Shown: positions 43,937 to 55,302, counted from the stretch's first letter. The stretch is 64,000 nucleotides of DNA from Glandiceps talaboti (GCF_964340395.1 NC_135571.1:3435111-3499110); one strand, 5' to 3'. The notes: a model not told the origin generated them from the sequence alone. Translations and numbers: made by a program.

Positions 43937-44283
43937 TGCACTGGCTATAATTGGATATATTATTTTGATCAGACAACCAACAATATATTCACTGAAAATT
44001 GTTAAAATACAAAGAATTAGATATTGTACATGTCAATTAGATGTGTATTTTATCCGTAAATAGTACAGTAATAATGGGTTAAAATTGTGGTTCATAGGTA
44101 ATGCTGAGTGAATTTAGGGTGCGGACCCAAAAATCAATTTGACTGGATTTATTGTACCATATTATACATTGTATGTTTACCCACAGTTGATTCACTACTG
44201 TGAATGGTGTACGTTATTATGACTATGTCATGATATCTAACTAAATAGTTTAACAAAAACTTTCCAGTTGCAGCTAGTGAAGC
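43937..44283. mobile_element. MITE-like family E
   Basis: About 350 bases ending CCAGTTGCAGCTAGTG. Related sequences at 52,195-52,385, 53,712-54,043 and around 33,750-34,800 share ATAGTAxAATxxGTTAAAAT and the CCAGTT-AGCTAGTGCA end. Confidence 0.6.
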
Positions 44284-45368
44284 CTGCTTGTGTTACATAA
44301 TATTCAAATGTAATTATTATGTATGAAATGGTTAGAACTATGGCTGATATGAAATAAGTACCTGCCAAACATACAAATCAGAGAGTTATGGGTAGATATT
44401 GCACAGTGCTTAATTTCTGAAACAGTTGCTTTGTATAAAGTTGGGATCAAGCAATATTTCTGAAATTAGCTGTTTTGTTTAAAGTGGGGAGGGAGGGGGG
44501 GGGGTCAAGCAACATTGCTGAAACAATGTTAATTCAGCAGTTGTTTTGTTCAATGCTTAGGAATCAAAAGACGTTCCGAAATAGTCTTCAATTAGTTGCT
44601 GTGTTTTTGGTTACAGTGTTTCCAATCAAAGTATGAACAATGAAGTACTGCAACATATTGATACTGCTACATATTGATACATTACTGAACTAGCCCTGGT
44701 GCATTGACATACATTTACATTTTGTTTGTAGCTATAGTAATCACAACATTGCCTACTCCGTGGCAAAGTTGAATAACAGTTTATTTTGATAATGCCAGCA
44801 AACAGGCACACAAGTACTCGTTGTTGCAAATAAACTCTTGTCTATTTGATGACATCATCACGCCTAGATGTATGGAGTATGTGATGTCTATCAACAACAA
44901 ACCTTAGTAACTGTGATAGGCGCCAGATTTGATATTTGTTATGATCGAAGTTATCATTAATGACGTGCACACTTGCGGTACTCCTTTGATCTGACCCTAA
45001 ATTCTGTACAAAGACACAGGCCTACATTGGTAATGTATCAATATGTTGCAGTAGTTCAATGTTCACACTTTGACTGAAAGCACTGTAGAGAGAGAGAGAG
45101 AGAGAGAAAAAAAATCCAAAATTATAGTCTTTGTAATCTAACAAACTGCCTGAATGCTGCAGTTACAGCAATTGCAACGTTTACAAAAAATTCTATTACC
45201 TGCTATACTGCCCAGATGGTTTTGTTCTATTGTTTGTAAGATTTACAATCACAGATGTTATTTTATTGATGTTTTATTTTGCCTAAAGGAGTCAAAATGT
45301 ATTGGTTTCAAATGAACTGAAATTAGTGAGAAAAGACCCTCTAGTATTTATGTTTCAGGGCGTGTGTA

Positions 45369-45374
45369 AATAAA
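45369..45374 (+). terminator. Candidate poly(A) signal of the pseudo-USP gene
   Basis: AATAAA followed 20-40 bases later by GTGAGTGTGTGTATGTTTG, a GU-rich downstream element. An earlier AATAAA at 44,829 is an alternative. This implies a 3'UTR of about 2.1 kb that includes a family E element. Confidence 0.55.
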
Positions 45375-45639
45375 GAATTATTTTGATATACTTGAGTGAG
45401 TGTGTGTATGTTTGTTATTTCATCAAGCTGAAAAGTTGTTGCCTGTGATGTGACAGTGTATGAGAATTTTGTTTATGATGTGAGTGTACGAATCAGAATC
45501 ACTTTAATATCCTATTACTGATTTCAACTCAAATCATTATTGAAGTGAAAAAGAACTAGTTTACAGGAGAAATTAAGTTGTCATCATGTTTCGTTCATTA
45601 AACAGGATATGATGTTTTAGAGAGAGAGAGAGAGAGAGA

Positions 45640-45845
45640 GGCTGAATGAAAAAAACATTGGCGAATAACAAATATACCATCGCCAGTAATATCAAAGAAA
45701 AGATGGGAAATATAAAAGCAATTTTGAACGTTTTGACGTGTATTTCGAACATAGCAGAGCCAGTGACGTAGACACGCATTGTCGTGACGAAGAACGTCTG
45801 AGTTTATGTTCCATTTTTTTTGTTCAACTCCACTCATGCATACAC
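45640..45845. repeat. Dispersed repeat, copy 2
   Basis: Matches 4,880-5,110 through AAAGCAATTTTGAACGTT and CCAGTGACGTAGACACGC. Confidence 0.6.
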
Positions 45846-46150
45846 CTTTAATGAGTAATTTGCATAATAGTTTATTTTGACAGTAGGGCAGGAAAGACAT
45901 CAAACTAATAATTATCTCTTTTGTGAATTGTTATATTACAAACGCTTCGATTCATTTACTATCTCCCCTTGTAATTCTTGCAATTCAGAGTACATATCAT
46001 ATTTCTGTGGAAGCAACTCTTGGCAGGTACGTTTTGGGCTGTGATGTAAAGGGGCCTGTGGTTTAATAGTTTATTGCCCTTTTACACCCCACCCTTGATC
46101 ACCTGCGTGGCGTGTTGAATCATTGATTTGAAAAAAAGCTGGACGATAAC

Positions 46151-47098
46151 ATGGCGGGCGTAGGATCCAAATACTGGAAATGTGAAGGTCACTTCTTTCC
46201 TCAGGCGACTTTAGACGAGGGAAAATTAGCTCGACATGCAGAGATCATGAAAAAATTTGACTTCAGGAAAAATGACGTTTTCGTGGTCACTTTTCCGAAG
46301 TCAGGAACTAGTTGGATGGCGCTATCACTACGTGAACTCTACCAAGGAAACTGGGGCATGTCCAAAATTGGCGACGGTGAAGAAAATGAACTTATGTTCG
46401 ACATGATGCTATCACCAGACGCAGAGACAAAAGTATTTGATGGCAAATTAGAGGATTTAAGACAAGATTTCATTAAGAATGCTTCGAGTTATCCGTCGCC
46501 AAGGCTGTTTCGTTCTCACCTACCCAGTCGTATTTTTCCAGTACAATTGGTTCATGAAAATGGTGGTAAGATTATCTACGTGTCACGTAACCCTAAAGAT
46601 GCGTGTAATTCCTTCTATCACTTTGCAAAATCATTTCTTCACGGAGAATTTGAAGAGTCCTGGGAGAAAATGGTAGAGTACAACTTTCTGGCGGGTGAGG
46701 TTCCGTTTGGGCCCTGGTTTGATCACGTGACAGATTGGTATCAGCATGGCCTTGACCTAAACGTCCTACACGTTACTTATGAAGAAATGAAGACCAGCTA
46801 CAAAGAAACGCTGAAAAAGGTCGCCGATTTTATACAGCGTCCTGTCACAGACCAAGATCTTCAACGAACTGTCGACAAGTGCACTTTTCAGAATATGGTC
46901 GCCGACAAAACCAGGGTCAAGAAACTACCGTTCGATGATAAATCACAAAGCCAAGGAGCGAGTCAATACTTTAGAAAGGGTGTGATTGGTGACTGGAAAA
47001 ATCAATTTACTGTGGCACAGAGTGAGCTATATGACAGACAGCTAGGTCCGAAGTTGACTGAATGTGGAATTCAGTTCATATACCAGGCGCACGATTAG
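46151..47098 (+). CDS. Cytosolic sulfotransferase (SULT family), intronless
   Basis: Transfers sulfate from PAPS to a hydroxyl or amine of small molecules such as phenols or steroids. 315 residues, close to the usual 285-300 plus a short N-terminal extension. The 5'-phosphosulfate loop TFPKSGTSW is at 47-55 (Lys50), the catalytic His is at 123 in FRSHLP, and the 3'-phosphate site is YVSRNPKDACNSFYHF at 143-158 (Arg146, Ser154). RKGVIGDWK at 275-283 closes the cofactor site. KNQFTVAQSE at 283-292 fits the KxxxTVxxxE dimer motif exactly. No signal peptide or membrane segment, so cytosolic. ATG 46,151 follows an AAC context; no earlier in-frame candidate was chosen. The uninterrupted frame is unusual for an animal SULT and could reflect retroposition or intron loss. 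Substrate is unknown. Confidence 0.95.
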   Translation: MAGVGSKYWKCEGHFFPQATLDEGKLARHAEIMKKFDFRKNDVFVVTFPKSGTSWMALSLRELYQGNWGMSKIGDGEENELMFDMMLSPDAETKVFDGKLEDLRQDFIKNASSYPSPRLFRSHLPSRIFPVQLVHENGGKIIYVSRNPKDACNSFYHFAKSFLHGEFEESWEKMVEYNFLAGEVPFGPWFDHVTDWYQHGLDLNVLHVTYEEMKTSYKETLKKVADFIQRPVTDQDLQRTVDKCTFQNMVADKTRVKKLPFDDKSQSQGASQYFRKGVIGDWKNQFTVAQSELYDRQLGPKLTECGIQFIYQAHD

Positions 47099-47174
47099 AC
47101 GAAAAGCCAGTGACATGTTTTATGATAAATTATGGTTAAAATTGACGTCCATAGCCGATAAGAAAATTACTTTA

Positions 47175-47660
47175 ATATATATTATGATATATTGCATTTT
47201 TTTTTTTTTATATTTATAAGATTTTTATTGGTAACTTCAGTTGTTTACAATATAAGTTGCACTTGTATTACATAATAAGATGGTGTATTGTTATCCATTT
47301 GTTACAGTGCCTTTCAAGTTTGTCTTTGTTAACAGCTATAATATACTCACAGTGATAATTGTATTTTACATGGTTCAAGTATAGTGCAAAGTGCGGTTTC
47401 AAGTTTTTCATCTTCATTGAGTAAATGTGTCTCTTGGCCAACAGAAGCAAGTGGTTATACAGATTTGTGAAAGTTATGTTTCCAAATAATATCTCACTGA
47501 GGGAGGGCAGGTCGAATAGAGTAAAGCAATTCTTGAAACAATTTAAAAAATCTTGCCAAAACTTTTGAGTTTCATTACATGAGTGGAATAAGTGTCTTAA
47601 AGTTTCATCATCTCTTTCACAAAAAGTGCATTTTCTTGTGTAATCTGAAGTAGTCACATG
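47175..47660 (-). mobile_element. LINE 3' fragment, L1/Tx1-like ORF2 end
   Basis: The minus strand ends with CTFCERDDETLRHLFHSCNE then TQKFWQDF, the Cys/His motif near the ORF2 C-terminus of L1/Tx1-group elements. A T-rich run on the plus strand at 47,195-47,210 is the poly(A)-like tail. Upstream ORF2 sequence is decayed or missing. Confidence 0.8.
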
Positions 47661-48004
47661 CCACTAAACTGTTGTCTCAACAGGGTAGAAAAGTGTTTAT
47701 GGGTATTAGGAGTAGATGTAATAGGGTTGGCACTTTTTCATATATACTACTTTTTTTTCAAAATATTTGATACAATGATTTCACCCATTTTATTAAGGTA
47801 TAACTCCGAAGTATGGGGCTTTTAAAGTCTTGTGTTACTAGAAAGAGTGCAACTTTTAGCGTACATAATATTTTTGGGTGTATCAAAATGTGTGCTGTAC
47901 TTGAAGACTGTGGAGGGTATCCGATATGCGTTGTACATGTATTTGACAACAGCGAACAGATGTATAAAGTATTGGGCTAAACTAGTAAACATGCTGAATA
48001 GGCC

Positions 48005-48255
48005 ATTACAAACTGCAAACAGAAAATTGAGAATACAGCACCCTCACTCAAATTGGGGTATCATCACCTCATAGTACTGTTTCTTAAGAGCTTTGTTCCT
48101 TATATTCTGTAGAAGTGTAAATCAGGGATGTTTTTTGTATTGTTCATACATCAATGAAAGCAGCAGTGCTTTATGATTATCCGAGCAACCTATACCATGT
48201 ATACCCCACGGTACGCACAGACAGGAAGTAGAGCGCCACCCTCAGTATGGCAAAT
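48005..48255 (+). repeat. Dispersed repeat family C copy
   Basis: Shares ACCTATACCATGTATACCCC and GACAGGAAGTAGAGCGCCAC with 51,725-51,960. Confidence 0.7.
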
Positions 48256-48975
48256 TAAACTGAAAACTAGGGTTTAAGATCAAGAGGTACATTGGTAAGA
48301 GAATTACAGAAATTATTATCTATTTGTAATTTACAGGAGGTGTGGGATGCACAAGAAGAAGAAGACAAAAGTGATTTATTTGTAAATACCTTGGTTACTA
48401 GATTTTAAGTCGTTCAAACTTGAAAATTATAGAAATTTCAAACAACGTCATCTACTACATCCAGAAAAGCATTTATTAGCTTTAAATTTGGTAAACATCA
48501 AAAGATGATTGCACGTTTTAGGTGTTGAGCTCATTGTTTGAAAATTGAAGCTGAGAGAAAAATTGTATTGAAAGACAAGTCGATCGTATATTTGTACTCT
48601 AAGATTTTGTGACATGGAAGAGGTAGAGAATGAATTCTATTTTCTTTTGAAATGGAATTTTTTTTGACCAGTACAGTATCGCAACAAATATATTCCTCAA
48701 TATTTGTATTTTAGAAATATTACGTACTGACGACGAAAACATCTGCAAAGCTGTATTCCTCTTTCATGCTCTTTCTTTTAGGATAGAAGCAGATAAAAAC
48801 GATTGTTTATAACAGTCATGAAGGTAGAATTGTAAATATTTGTATTTTTGGATGAAGTTATAAATCTACATAATTATATCACTAATAAAAAAAGACGAAA
48901 ATGTACTTTGTAGTTTCCTGGCCACGTCTCAACGGAAACCACGTAAATTAATGCAATATGTATGCACTATTGTTT

Positions 48976-49203
48976 TGTTCGACATGATGTTATCAAAAGA
49001 CGTAGAAACGAAAACAATTGATGCATGGTAAATTAGAGAAGCGATGACAAGATTTCCTTAGAATGCTTCGAGTTATCCGTCGCCAATTAATGTTGCTTCG
49101 GTCTCATCTACCCAGTCGTATTTTGCCAATACCGTGAATTGGTTCATGAAAATGGTGGTAAGATTATATACGTATCACATACCCCTATAAGATACATGTA
49201 ATT
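48976..49203 (+). pseudogene. Decayed sulfotransferase fragment
   Basis: Aligns base for base with 46,394-46,610 of the intact sulfotransferase; shared blocks include AATGCTTCGAGTTATCCGTC and TTGGTTCATGAAAATGGTGG. It has in-frame stops and small indels and covers only about residues 82-153. The similarity stops at 49,203 where a hairpin MITE begins. It is a broken paralogue from a local duplication. Confidence 0.93.
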
Positions 49204-49440
49204 TCAGCAGAAATAATGTTTTCAATGGTTGCATACTGAATATTCATGAGTACAGCTGTCATGAATATTCAGTGTTCAACCATTGGATACATTATTTCTG
49301 CAGATTCCCATGATGCAATAGTCCACAGCATAAAGGAAGAAGATGAATTGACTTGATGTTTCTCTAAATTACAAAATAATGAAATGAATCTTCAGAACCT
49401 ATATTTTATGAAAATGTCTCTTCCATGGATATGACTCTTC
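49204..49440. mobile_element. Hairpin MITE, family D
   Basis: Arms at 49,207-49,250 and 49,260-49,301 fold into a stem of about 42 bp (GCAGAAATAAT ... ATTATTTCTGC). Adjacent CCATGATGCAATAGTCC relates it to 13,975-14,235. Confidence 0.7.
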
Positions 49441-49785
49441 TCTGAAGAAGAAACTGAATTAATGTATTATGATTTTTTAGGAGTTCTTGATATTTTACTA
49501 GCTTTGAAAGTTGTTTTGTTCCATTATCTTACTGTATTAATTCATAAAAATAACAATAAATGACATTTTCGTAAACCAAAGTACAGTTTTCTGCTAATTC
49601 ATATTATTGATTTGGGACTCGAGTTCATCTCTATATTTGTATTTTAACCCATGTTTCGAAAATAATCAAATAGGAGGGCGATCATGTTTTAGAAAAAGGA
49701 AATTGAGGGAGGAGCATTTTTTAGAACGATGGAATTGGGGGAGGGTCACCTTTTATCCAACAGACTGGGATTGACCCCCCCCCCC

Positions 49786-49910
49786 CATCTGATTAAAATC
49801 CGTTGTGGTGAAAGTGGCTAGATCGCCACCTTCCCACTCGGAACAGAAACAAACGACACAAAACGATGGAAATAGAGGTAAATTTCACCACATCGGATTT
49901 TAATCAGATT
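49786..49910. mobile_element. Short palindromic MITE with C-tracts
   Basis: CATCTGATTAAAATCCG ... CGGATTTTAATCAGATT arms, 28 bases with about two mismatches, each flanked by a run of C on the plus strand. Confidence 0.7.
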
Positions 49911-49961
49911 GGAACCCCCCCCCCCCATTTGTATTACTGAAGTCGCCCTAATCGGACAAAA

Positions 49962-49971
49962 TCTCGCGAGA
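49962..49971. promoter_or_regulatory. TCTCGCGAGA core-promoter palindrome
   Basis: A perfect TCTCGCGAGA, a known metazoan promoter element often near transcription starts, lies about 250 bases before the ATG of the unknown gene in a locally CpG-rich patch. Confidence 0.65.
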
Positions 49972-50223
49972 GTTCAGTTCTCATTCTTCGCGATGATCCT
50001 CGATCGAGCGCCATGTGTGTAGGCACTGTGTGTCCAATGTCAACAACGTATAAAACCGTGTAAAACCGTGTAATAACATGGAATTTCAGTTACATTCACA
50101 CAGTAGAAGCCATTTGACATCCCTGCTAAGTACAAGTCGTGATCGTCATTCAACTTTTGCTCGAACTCCGGGTTCAAACAGAGGTGTGTTTCGTGCACGT
50201 GGATTATTATTGCTGGTGAAAAC

Positions 50224-53200
50224 ATGGAGAGGGTGAAAGCATGGTTAGAGGGTACCCGCGAACACATGACGCCACCATCGCAGGGGAATGCGACAATATC
50301 AAGTGTGGCTGTCACAGGAAACGTCGACACCAAGAAGGATATCGAGGAACCACTCGACCTTCATTGGTTTAAAGGGTTTTTCGCTCGTCTCCCATGGAAT
50401 CCTGCAACCTCGGCACGTCAGCAGTGTTTGTCCGAATCATCACCAATAACACAATCCACGTGGACTGAAAGGCAACGAAGGATGTTGGAGTTGCAATGGA
50501 ATGCTACCCATTTCCCGTCATTACTCAGCCACCCTGATGCCGTATTAACTGTCGATTTGTCTGGTATCAGTGAAGTTAGCAGGTATTTTCTCCAGCGGTA
50601 TTGTTTAAAGTTTATTATGCAATGGCTTTTAGGGACAGGGACGTGCGAACCACCCGTAGTCAACGAGTCTGAAGTGCTCACCGTAACTGTCAGTGATGAT
50701 GTAAAGGCTGAGATACTCAAAGAAATCGCAGGTAATTTCTGGAGATAGCTGTAAAATAGGAAAGATGAATACACAGCTAGAAAGCCACAGGCAGATTACA
50801 GGACGTACCTACGTGTCTGTAACCAGAGACCATATATATATGTAGATCCTCAGACCACAGGCTACATACATTTTACATAAAAATAATCTTATTCAATTGA
50901 TTGAGTTACAAACACAGACTTAGCAAGTGTGGTTTCAAATTGATTTTGCAAGTAGGAAGCCAAGATAAAATTGTTTTATAAATTAAAAATCCAAAATAAA
51001 AACCCAATCCTCATCCATATGGCCATTTTAATCACAAATGATATATATACAGTAGTTAGGAATATTACAAGTATAGTGATATATTTTGAATATGCAGCAA
51101 AAGTTACACCCAGAACATAGAAAGGTCAAAGGTCATTTTATGTGACCTCCCCAAATCATATTTTATCCTTTTCCACTAATTTAAAGTCTACTTACATTAT
51201 ATTCCATCTACAGGGTCGTTTATTTGTAAGGTTGCCATGGCAATTAGGGAGGCAACAGAGGATATCACAGTGAAGACAGTGACGAAAGATGATTTATACA
51301 ATATTATCATGGTAAGTAAACAATTTGTTTATGGTGTACACAATATTATTTTGTTAAGTAAACAATTTGTTTATGCTGTACACAATATTATGGTAAGTAA
51401 ACAATTTGTTTATGGTGTACACAATATTATCATGTTAAGTAAATAATTTGTTTATGATTCCATATATTGATCTTGTGTGACATTGTGCAATCATCCCTTA
51501 CAAGTAAAACTTTCAGAGTAGAAAAAGGTATATTTCAAGTATTTGTAAATTATATGAGTACTTTCAGATGTGAAAATCATTACATCATCTGTATAGTATA
51601 GTTACGATGTAGGTCCTGGGTAAGGAATAACACACTCATATGAATAGCAATCAGATCTGGTGGTCTGTTAGTGGTGTAATACCTGTTCATATTACTGAAT
51701 AAAGTATGCACCCCCACAGGAAATTGAGAAACAGCGCCCTCACTCAAATTGGGGGTATCATCTCCTCATAGTAGTGTTAGTGTTTGTATTTCAATAAATT
51801 ACAGAGCTTTGACCCTCGGTATTCTGTAGAAGTGTGAATCGGGGATGATTTTTATGTTCAGTGCTCTATGATTAACCGAATAACCTATACCATGTATACC
51901 CCCAAGGTATACATAGACAGGAAGTAGAGCGCCACCATGGCAAATTTTGGAAAGGCTAATGTGTGAATGTCTTTGTATATTTTATCAATAGACTGTTAAA
52001 GATGTACCAAAGATGTACCTCAACAAAGTATCAGTGTTATTCTTAGACTGGCTTAATATCTGTAAGAGTGAAAAACTAGAAGAAAAGATGTTAAATACCA
52101 TGATGCAAAAGATAATAGAGTTTGTATTCACACATGAAGAAGGACTAGAGCAATGTCATCAATATGAAATAAGGTAAATCATATATATTTTTAAGTCTGC
52201 ACCCGAAAATCAGTGCCCCGATGAATTACTATTTTAACTCATTACTATACTACTTATAGATAAAATAGACCTTTAATTAACATGTACAATTGTCTAATTA
52301 TTGGTATTTTAACAATTTTCAGTGAAAATATCGTTGGTTGTCTCATCGAAATAATAATCTCCAGTTTTAGCTAGTGCAAGTGAAATACATATCACATTTT
52401 ATTTTAAAACTTTTGTATAATTTTTGCTCTAAGTTGCCGAATAATAGTTGAGTTATAAAAATATATGGTTTTTATACAAAGATGTGTTTTTGATTCTTTT
52501 AGACATGCAGAGAATACAAGGAGACAGTGTGATATCTGTGATGAATCAAAGACTACTGAATGTAGTATGGAAGTTAGAGTTTGTAATGATGATCCTGAAA
52601 ATAAAAGAAGTGAGGACGGCAGCTACAAAGTGTTAACAATATCAGAGGTATGTTTTATGTTCAGGGACATATATGTTCAGTTTTATACTCAGTCCATGCC
52701 TATGTGAACTACAATGAGTAACACTGAAGTAAAGCACTGTTCTACACTAGTTTATAGCATTCACAGTGTGATGATATTATAGTATAGTGCATTTCACTAT
52801 AGCATAGCATAGGATCGTAGCATAGAGTAGTGTTGTATGGTGTGTGGTTTAGTGTAGTATCGTGTAGCATAGTGTAGTGTAGTGTGGTGTGGTGTGGTGT
52901 GGTGTGGTGTGGAGTGGTGTGGTGTGGTGTGGTGTGGTGTGGTGTGGAGTGGTGTGGTGTGGAGTGGTGTGGTGTGGTGTGGTGTGGTGTGGTGTGGTGT
53001 GGAGTGGTGTGGTGTGGTGTGGTGTGGTGTGGTGTGGAGTGGAGTGGTGTGGTGTGGAGTGGTGTGGTGTGGTGTGGTGTGGTGTGGAGTGGTGTGGTGT
53101 GGTGTGGTGTGGAGTGTTACGTTACAAGAGTGACTGATGACTCTACTCAAAAGTATTGGTCAGCCTCTGGTCATTGACCGTTACTTCTCCTCCATGTATT

Positions 53201-53662
53201 GTTATTGCCACATAAAGTTTTCAAACAGTAAAGGTCTTGTGCATAGAGACGCCCCTCAAATATCATTATTAAATTTATTAAATATGCATTTAACTAACGT
53301 GAATACTTTCTCATTTTCAGAATAAAATCAGTCAATCTGCAATGGACCGTGCATACCCACAGATGGTTTGTCAGTTTATAGCAGCTGCAAAAGATGCCCA
53401 TTTCAACACTGAGAATCATAACATTTTGTACAATGTTTCCATATGTGGCAAATACACCATACTTTTATCAAGAGCACATGTTTTGAAATCGTCTGTTGAG
53501 ACGACAGAGAAAAGCGTATCTGAAAATTCTCATATGTTGTATCGTGCTATTCAGTACGTCTGTGGATATGATCATGATTATTTGGATGTTTTTCCTGTAT
53601 TGAATGTTTATATGGCATTCAAAGCTACCCTGTTATTACATAAGAAAACAACACTGGAATGA
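50224..53662 (+). CDS. Unrecognised five-exon gene, 424 residues
   Basis: Exons 50,224-50,731, 51,214-51,311, 51,992-52,173, 52,503-52,647 and 53,321-53,662 join with GT-AG borders and matching phases (1, 0, 2, 0) into one frame with a stop at 53,660-53,662. The product looks soluble and globular: no signal peptide, no long membrane segment. Visible landmarks are KGFFARLPWNPATSARQQC at about 50, the mixed helical WTERQRRMLELQW near 80, RRQCDICDESKTTEC in exon 4 (a lone CxxC, too little for a zinc finger) and a hydrophobic C-terminus with YAMFK-like YMAFKATLLLHKK. I do not recognise a family and propose no function. Start chosen as the first ATG of the open frame after the TCTCGCGAGA element. 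Candidate poly(A) signals are at 54,007 and 54,527. Confidence 0.8.
51297..51450 (+). repeat. 40-bp array copying the exon 2 donor of the unknown gene
   Basis: Four units of about 39-43 bases contain ACAATATTAT-CATG|GTAAGTAAACAATTTG. The first is the real exon edge. One decoy keeps ATGGTAAGTAAAC intact; two read TTAAGT and have lost the GT. Confidence 0.9.
51725..51960 (+). repeat. Dispersed repeat family C copy
   Basis: Intronic copy sharing GGGGGTATCATCTCCTCATA and ACCTATACCATGTATACCCC with the other members. Confidence 0.7.
52195..52385. mobile_element. MITE-like family E copy
   Basis: Starts GCACCCGAAAATCAGTGC and ends CCAGTTTTAGCTAGTGCA; intronic. Confidence 0.55.
52866..53115. repeat. 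Pentanucleotide (GTGTG)n array
   Basis: About 250 bases of GTGTG with scattered GAGTG variants, in the last intron of the unknown gene; G-rich on the coding strand. Confidence 0.97.
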
Positions 53663-53711
53663 AAAGTCGAAGATAAAAAAGTAGAGTTCAGACTCAAGAT
53701 TATTTTAGTTA

Positions 53712-54043
53712 AAGCTGCATGAGCTGTAAACTGGAGTCACATAATGTTTTTTGATCAGTCAACCGATATATTGAATATTGTTCAAATACCAATAGTTAGA
53801 CATTGTACATCAATTAGAGGTCTATTTTATCCTCAGGTAGTATAGTAAAATGTTAAAATCATGATATTGTTGGGGTTGCTGAATTTTCGGTGTGACCCAA
53901 AAATTATTTCGATGGGATTTGTTGTACCATATAGTGTGCATACAAATATCTATCCATATGTGATTCAGTACTGTACAGTTTATGATATGAGTAAGTTTTT
54001 AGATCTAATAAAACAGTTTTAAAAAACGTTCCAGTCACAGCTT
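53712..54043. mobile_element. MITE-like family E copy in the 3' region
   Basis: Parallel to 43,937-44,283 in the same orientation relative to its gene: GATCAGTCAACC, ACATTGTACATCAATTAGA, GTGACCCAAAAATTATTTC, CCAGTCACAGC. Confidence 0.65.
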
Positions 54044-54681
54044 TAAAGTATTTGGCAAACTTTTCTGGGTCCTCTTAGCATACAGAAATGCAGCTAAGAT
54101 GTAAACTGAGTACTTATTGTGAAACTGTCATCAGGAGTTGAAATTAAGAGATAGCATACTGCCATACATAATATTATACTAAATATGCCAGTGAAAAAAC
54201 CACAGCAACTGTCTGTATAGGACACTTTCTTGTCATCCATGAGGTTTCCCATAAACCCATGCAGGAAGTACCCAAAGTGGCTGAATGCATATCAAGTACA
54301 GTATTTTGCCTATTAACAATGGGGTTTCCCATAAACCCTTGCAGGAAATCTCCAAACACATGTCAGGTGAAGCAGAGCTACTGTAATAAATTTCAGATTA
54401 AGTAAGTTACTATGGTGCTATTTTATTACTGGCAATCATATACACATTTATAAATTTGAATTGCCAAATAACAGTGCTTTTCAACTATAGTGTGTGTTTT
54501 ATAATTGAGGTTTGTGCCTTCTGAGAAATAAAATTGTATTATTTCAAAATAAAGTTTTTCAAGTTCACAGAAATGGAATTACGTTATGTCCTTAAATTTT
54601 ATACAAAAATGAGCTTTGTTGAAGATTTAATGTTTGTTGTTGAAAATTTGTTTTTGATTTTTCAATTGAGATGCAAGTTGT

Positions 54682-54706
54682 GTGTCTGTATGTATGTATG
54701 TATGTA

Positions 54707-54768
<62 letters not shown>
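54682..54768. repeat. (GTAT)n(GT)n microsatellite
   Basis: About 85 bases of GTAT then GT; frames across it are artefacts. Confidence 0.95.
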
Positions 54769-54772
<4 letters not shown>

Positions 54773-54936
54773 ACAAACTAAAAAACTGCAGGGCTAATCT
54801 TATTGCAGTTGGACCTAGTTGGTATGCTATTTCTTGGGGTCTAGTTGGTGAATTCTGCAAGGCTGGGCAATTGGTTGGTCAGCAAGTATGTTATATGAAA
54901 TTTCCATTCATAGGAAACTGCCTATAGATATGTTTG

Positions 54937-55302
54937 CCGGTTCCAAGATGCATTGCGCATCTCTCCATGCAATGCCATGTATTGTGTACGGCTAGGGGTA
55001 GTGCACGAGAACAAAGCGTAGACCCATCTCAGAGGGACTGGGTGTACGCGCTAAGGGGTTTGCACACGCTAACTCAGAGGGATAGTTGTCACCTGACTGT
55101 ACCCTAGGTTCACCTGTAAAATCACTCTCTGTCATTGATGGCATTTAGTATTTGTTCTATAAAATCACTCATAGGCAAAGAGGTCAACATATCTTTCCAT
55201 CAATTCCTGATGAAAATGTTATTTCAAACGTAGTAAAGACAAAACAAGACTAAATGTAACAATATAAGTGAAGTCCTCTCGCGCAATGCATCTTGGAACC
55301 GG
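54937..55302. mobile_element. MITE with perfect 22-bp terminal inverted repeats
   Basis: CCGGTTCCAAGATGCATTGC opens and GCAATGCATCTTGGAACCGG closes a 366-bp noncoding element; the arms extend 22 bases without mismatch, suggesting recent activity. Confidence 0.85.

Larger units (their letters stand above)
43222..46150 (+). other. 3'UTR and intergenic DNA before the sulfotransferase
   Basis: Holds a family E element (43,937-44,283), GA tracts at 45,090 and 45,619, and a dispersed repeat shared with 4,880-5,110 at 45,640-45,845. No further gene is seen. Confidence 0.55.

Noticed and set aside
46151-47098. Bacterial origin of the intronless sulfotransferase
   Set aside because: All motifs, including the KxxxTVxxxE dimer signature, are of the animal cytosolic type, and a decayed paralogue sits nearby.
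50224-53662. Synteny-based naming of the unknown gene as C12orf29/RLIG1 (a CEP290 neighbour in vertebrates)
   Set aside because: None of the RNA-ligase motifs are visible and the gene is not directly adjacent; name withheld.
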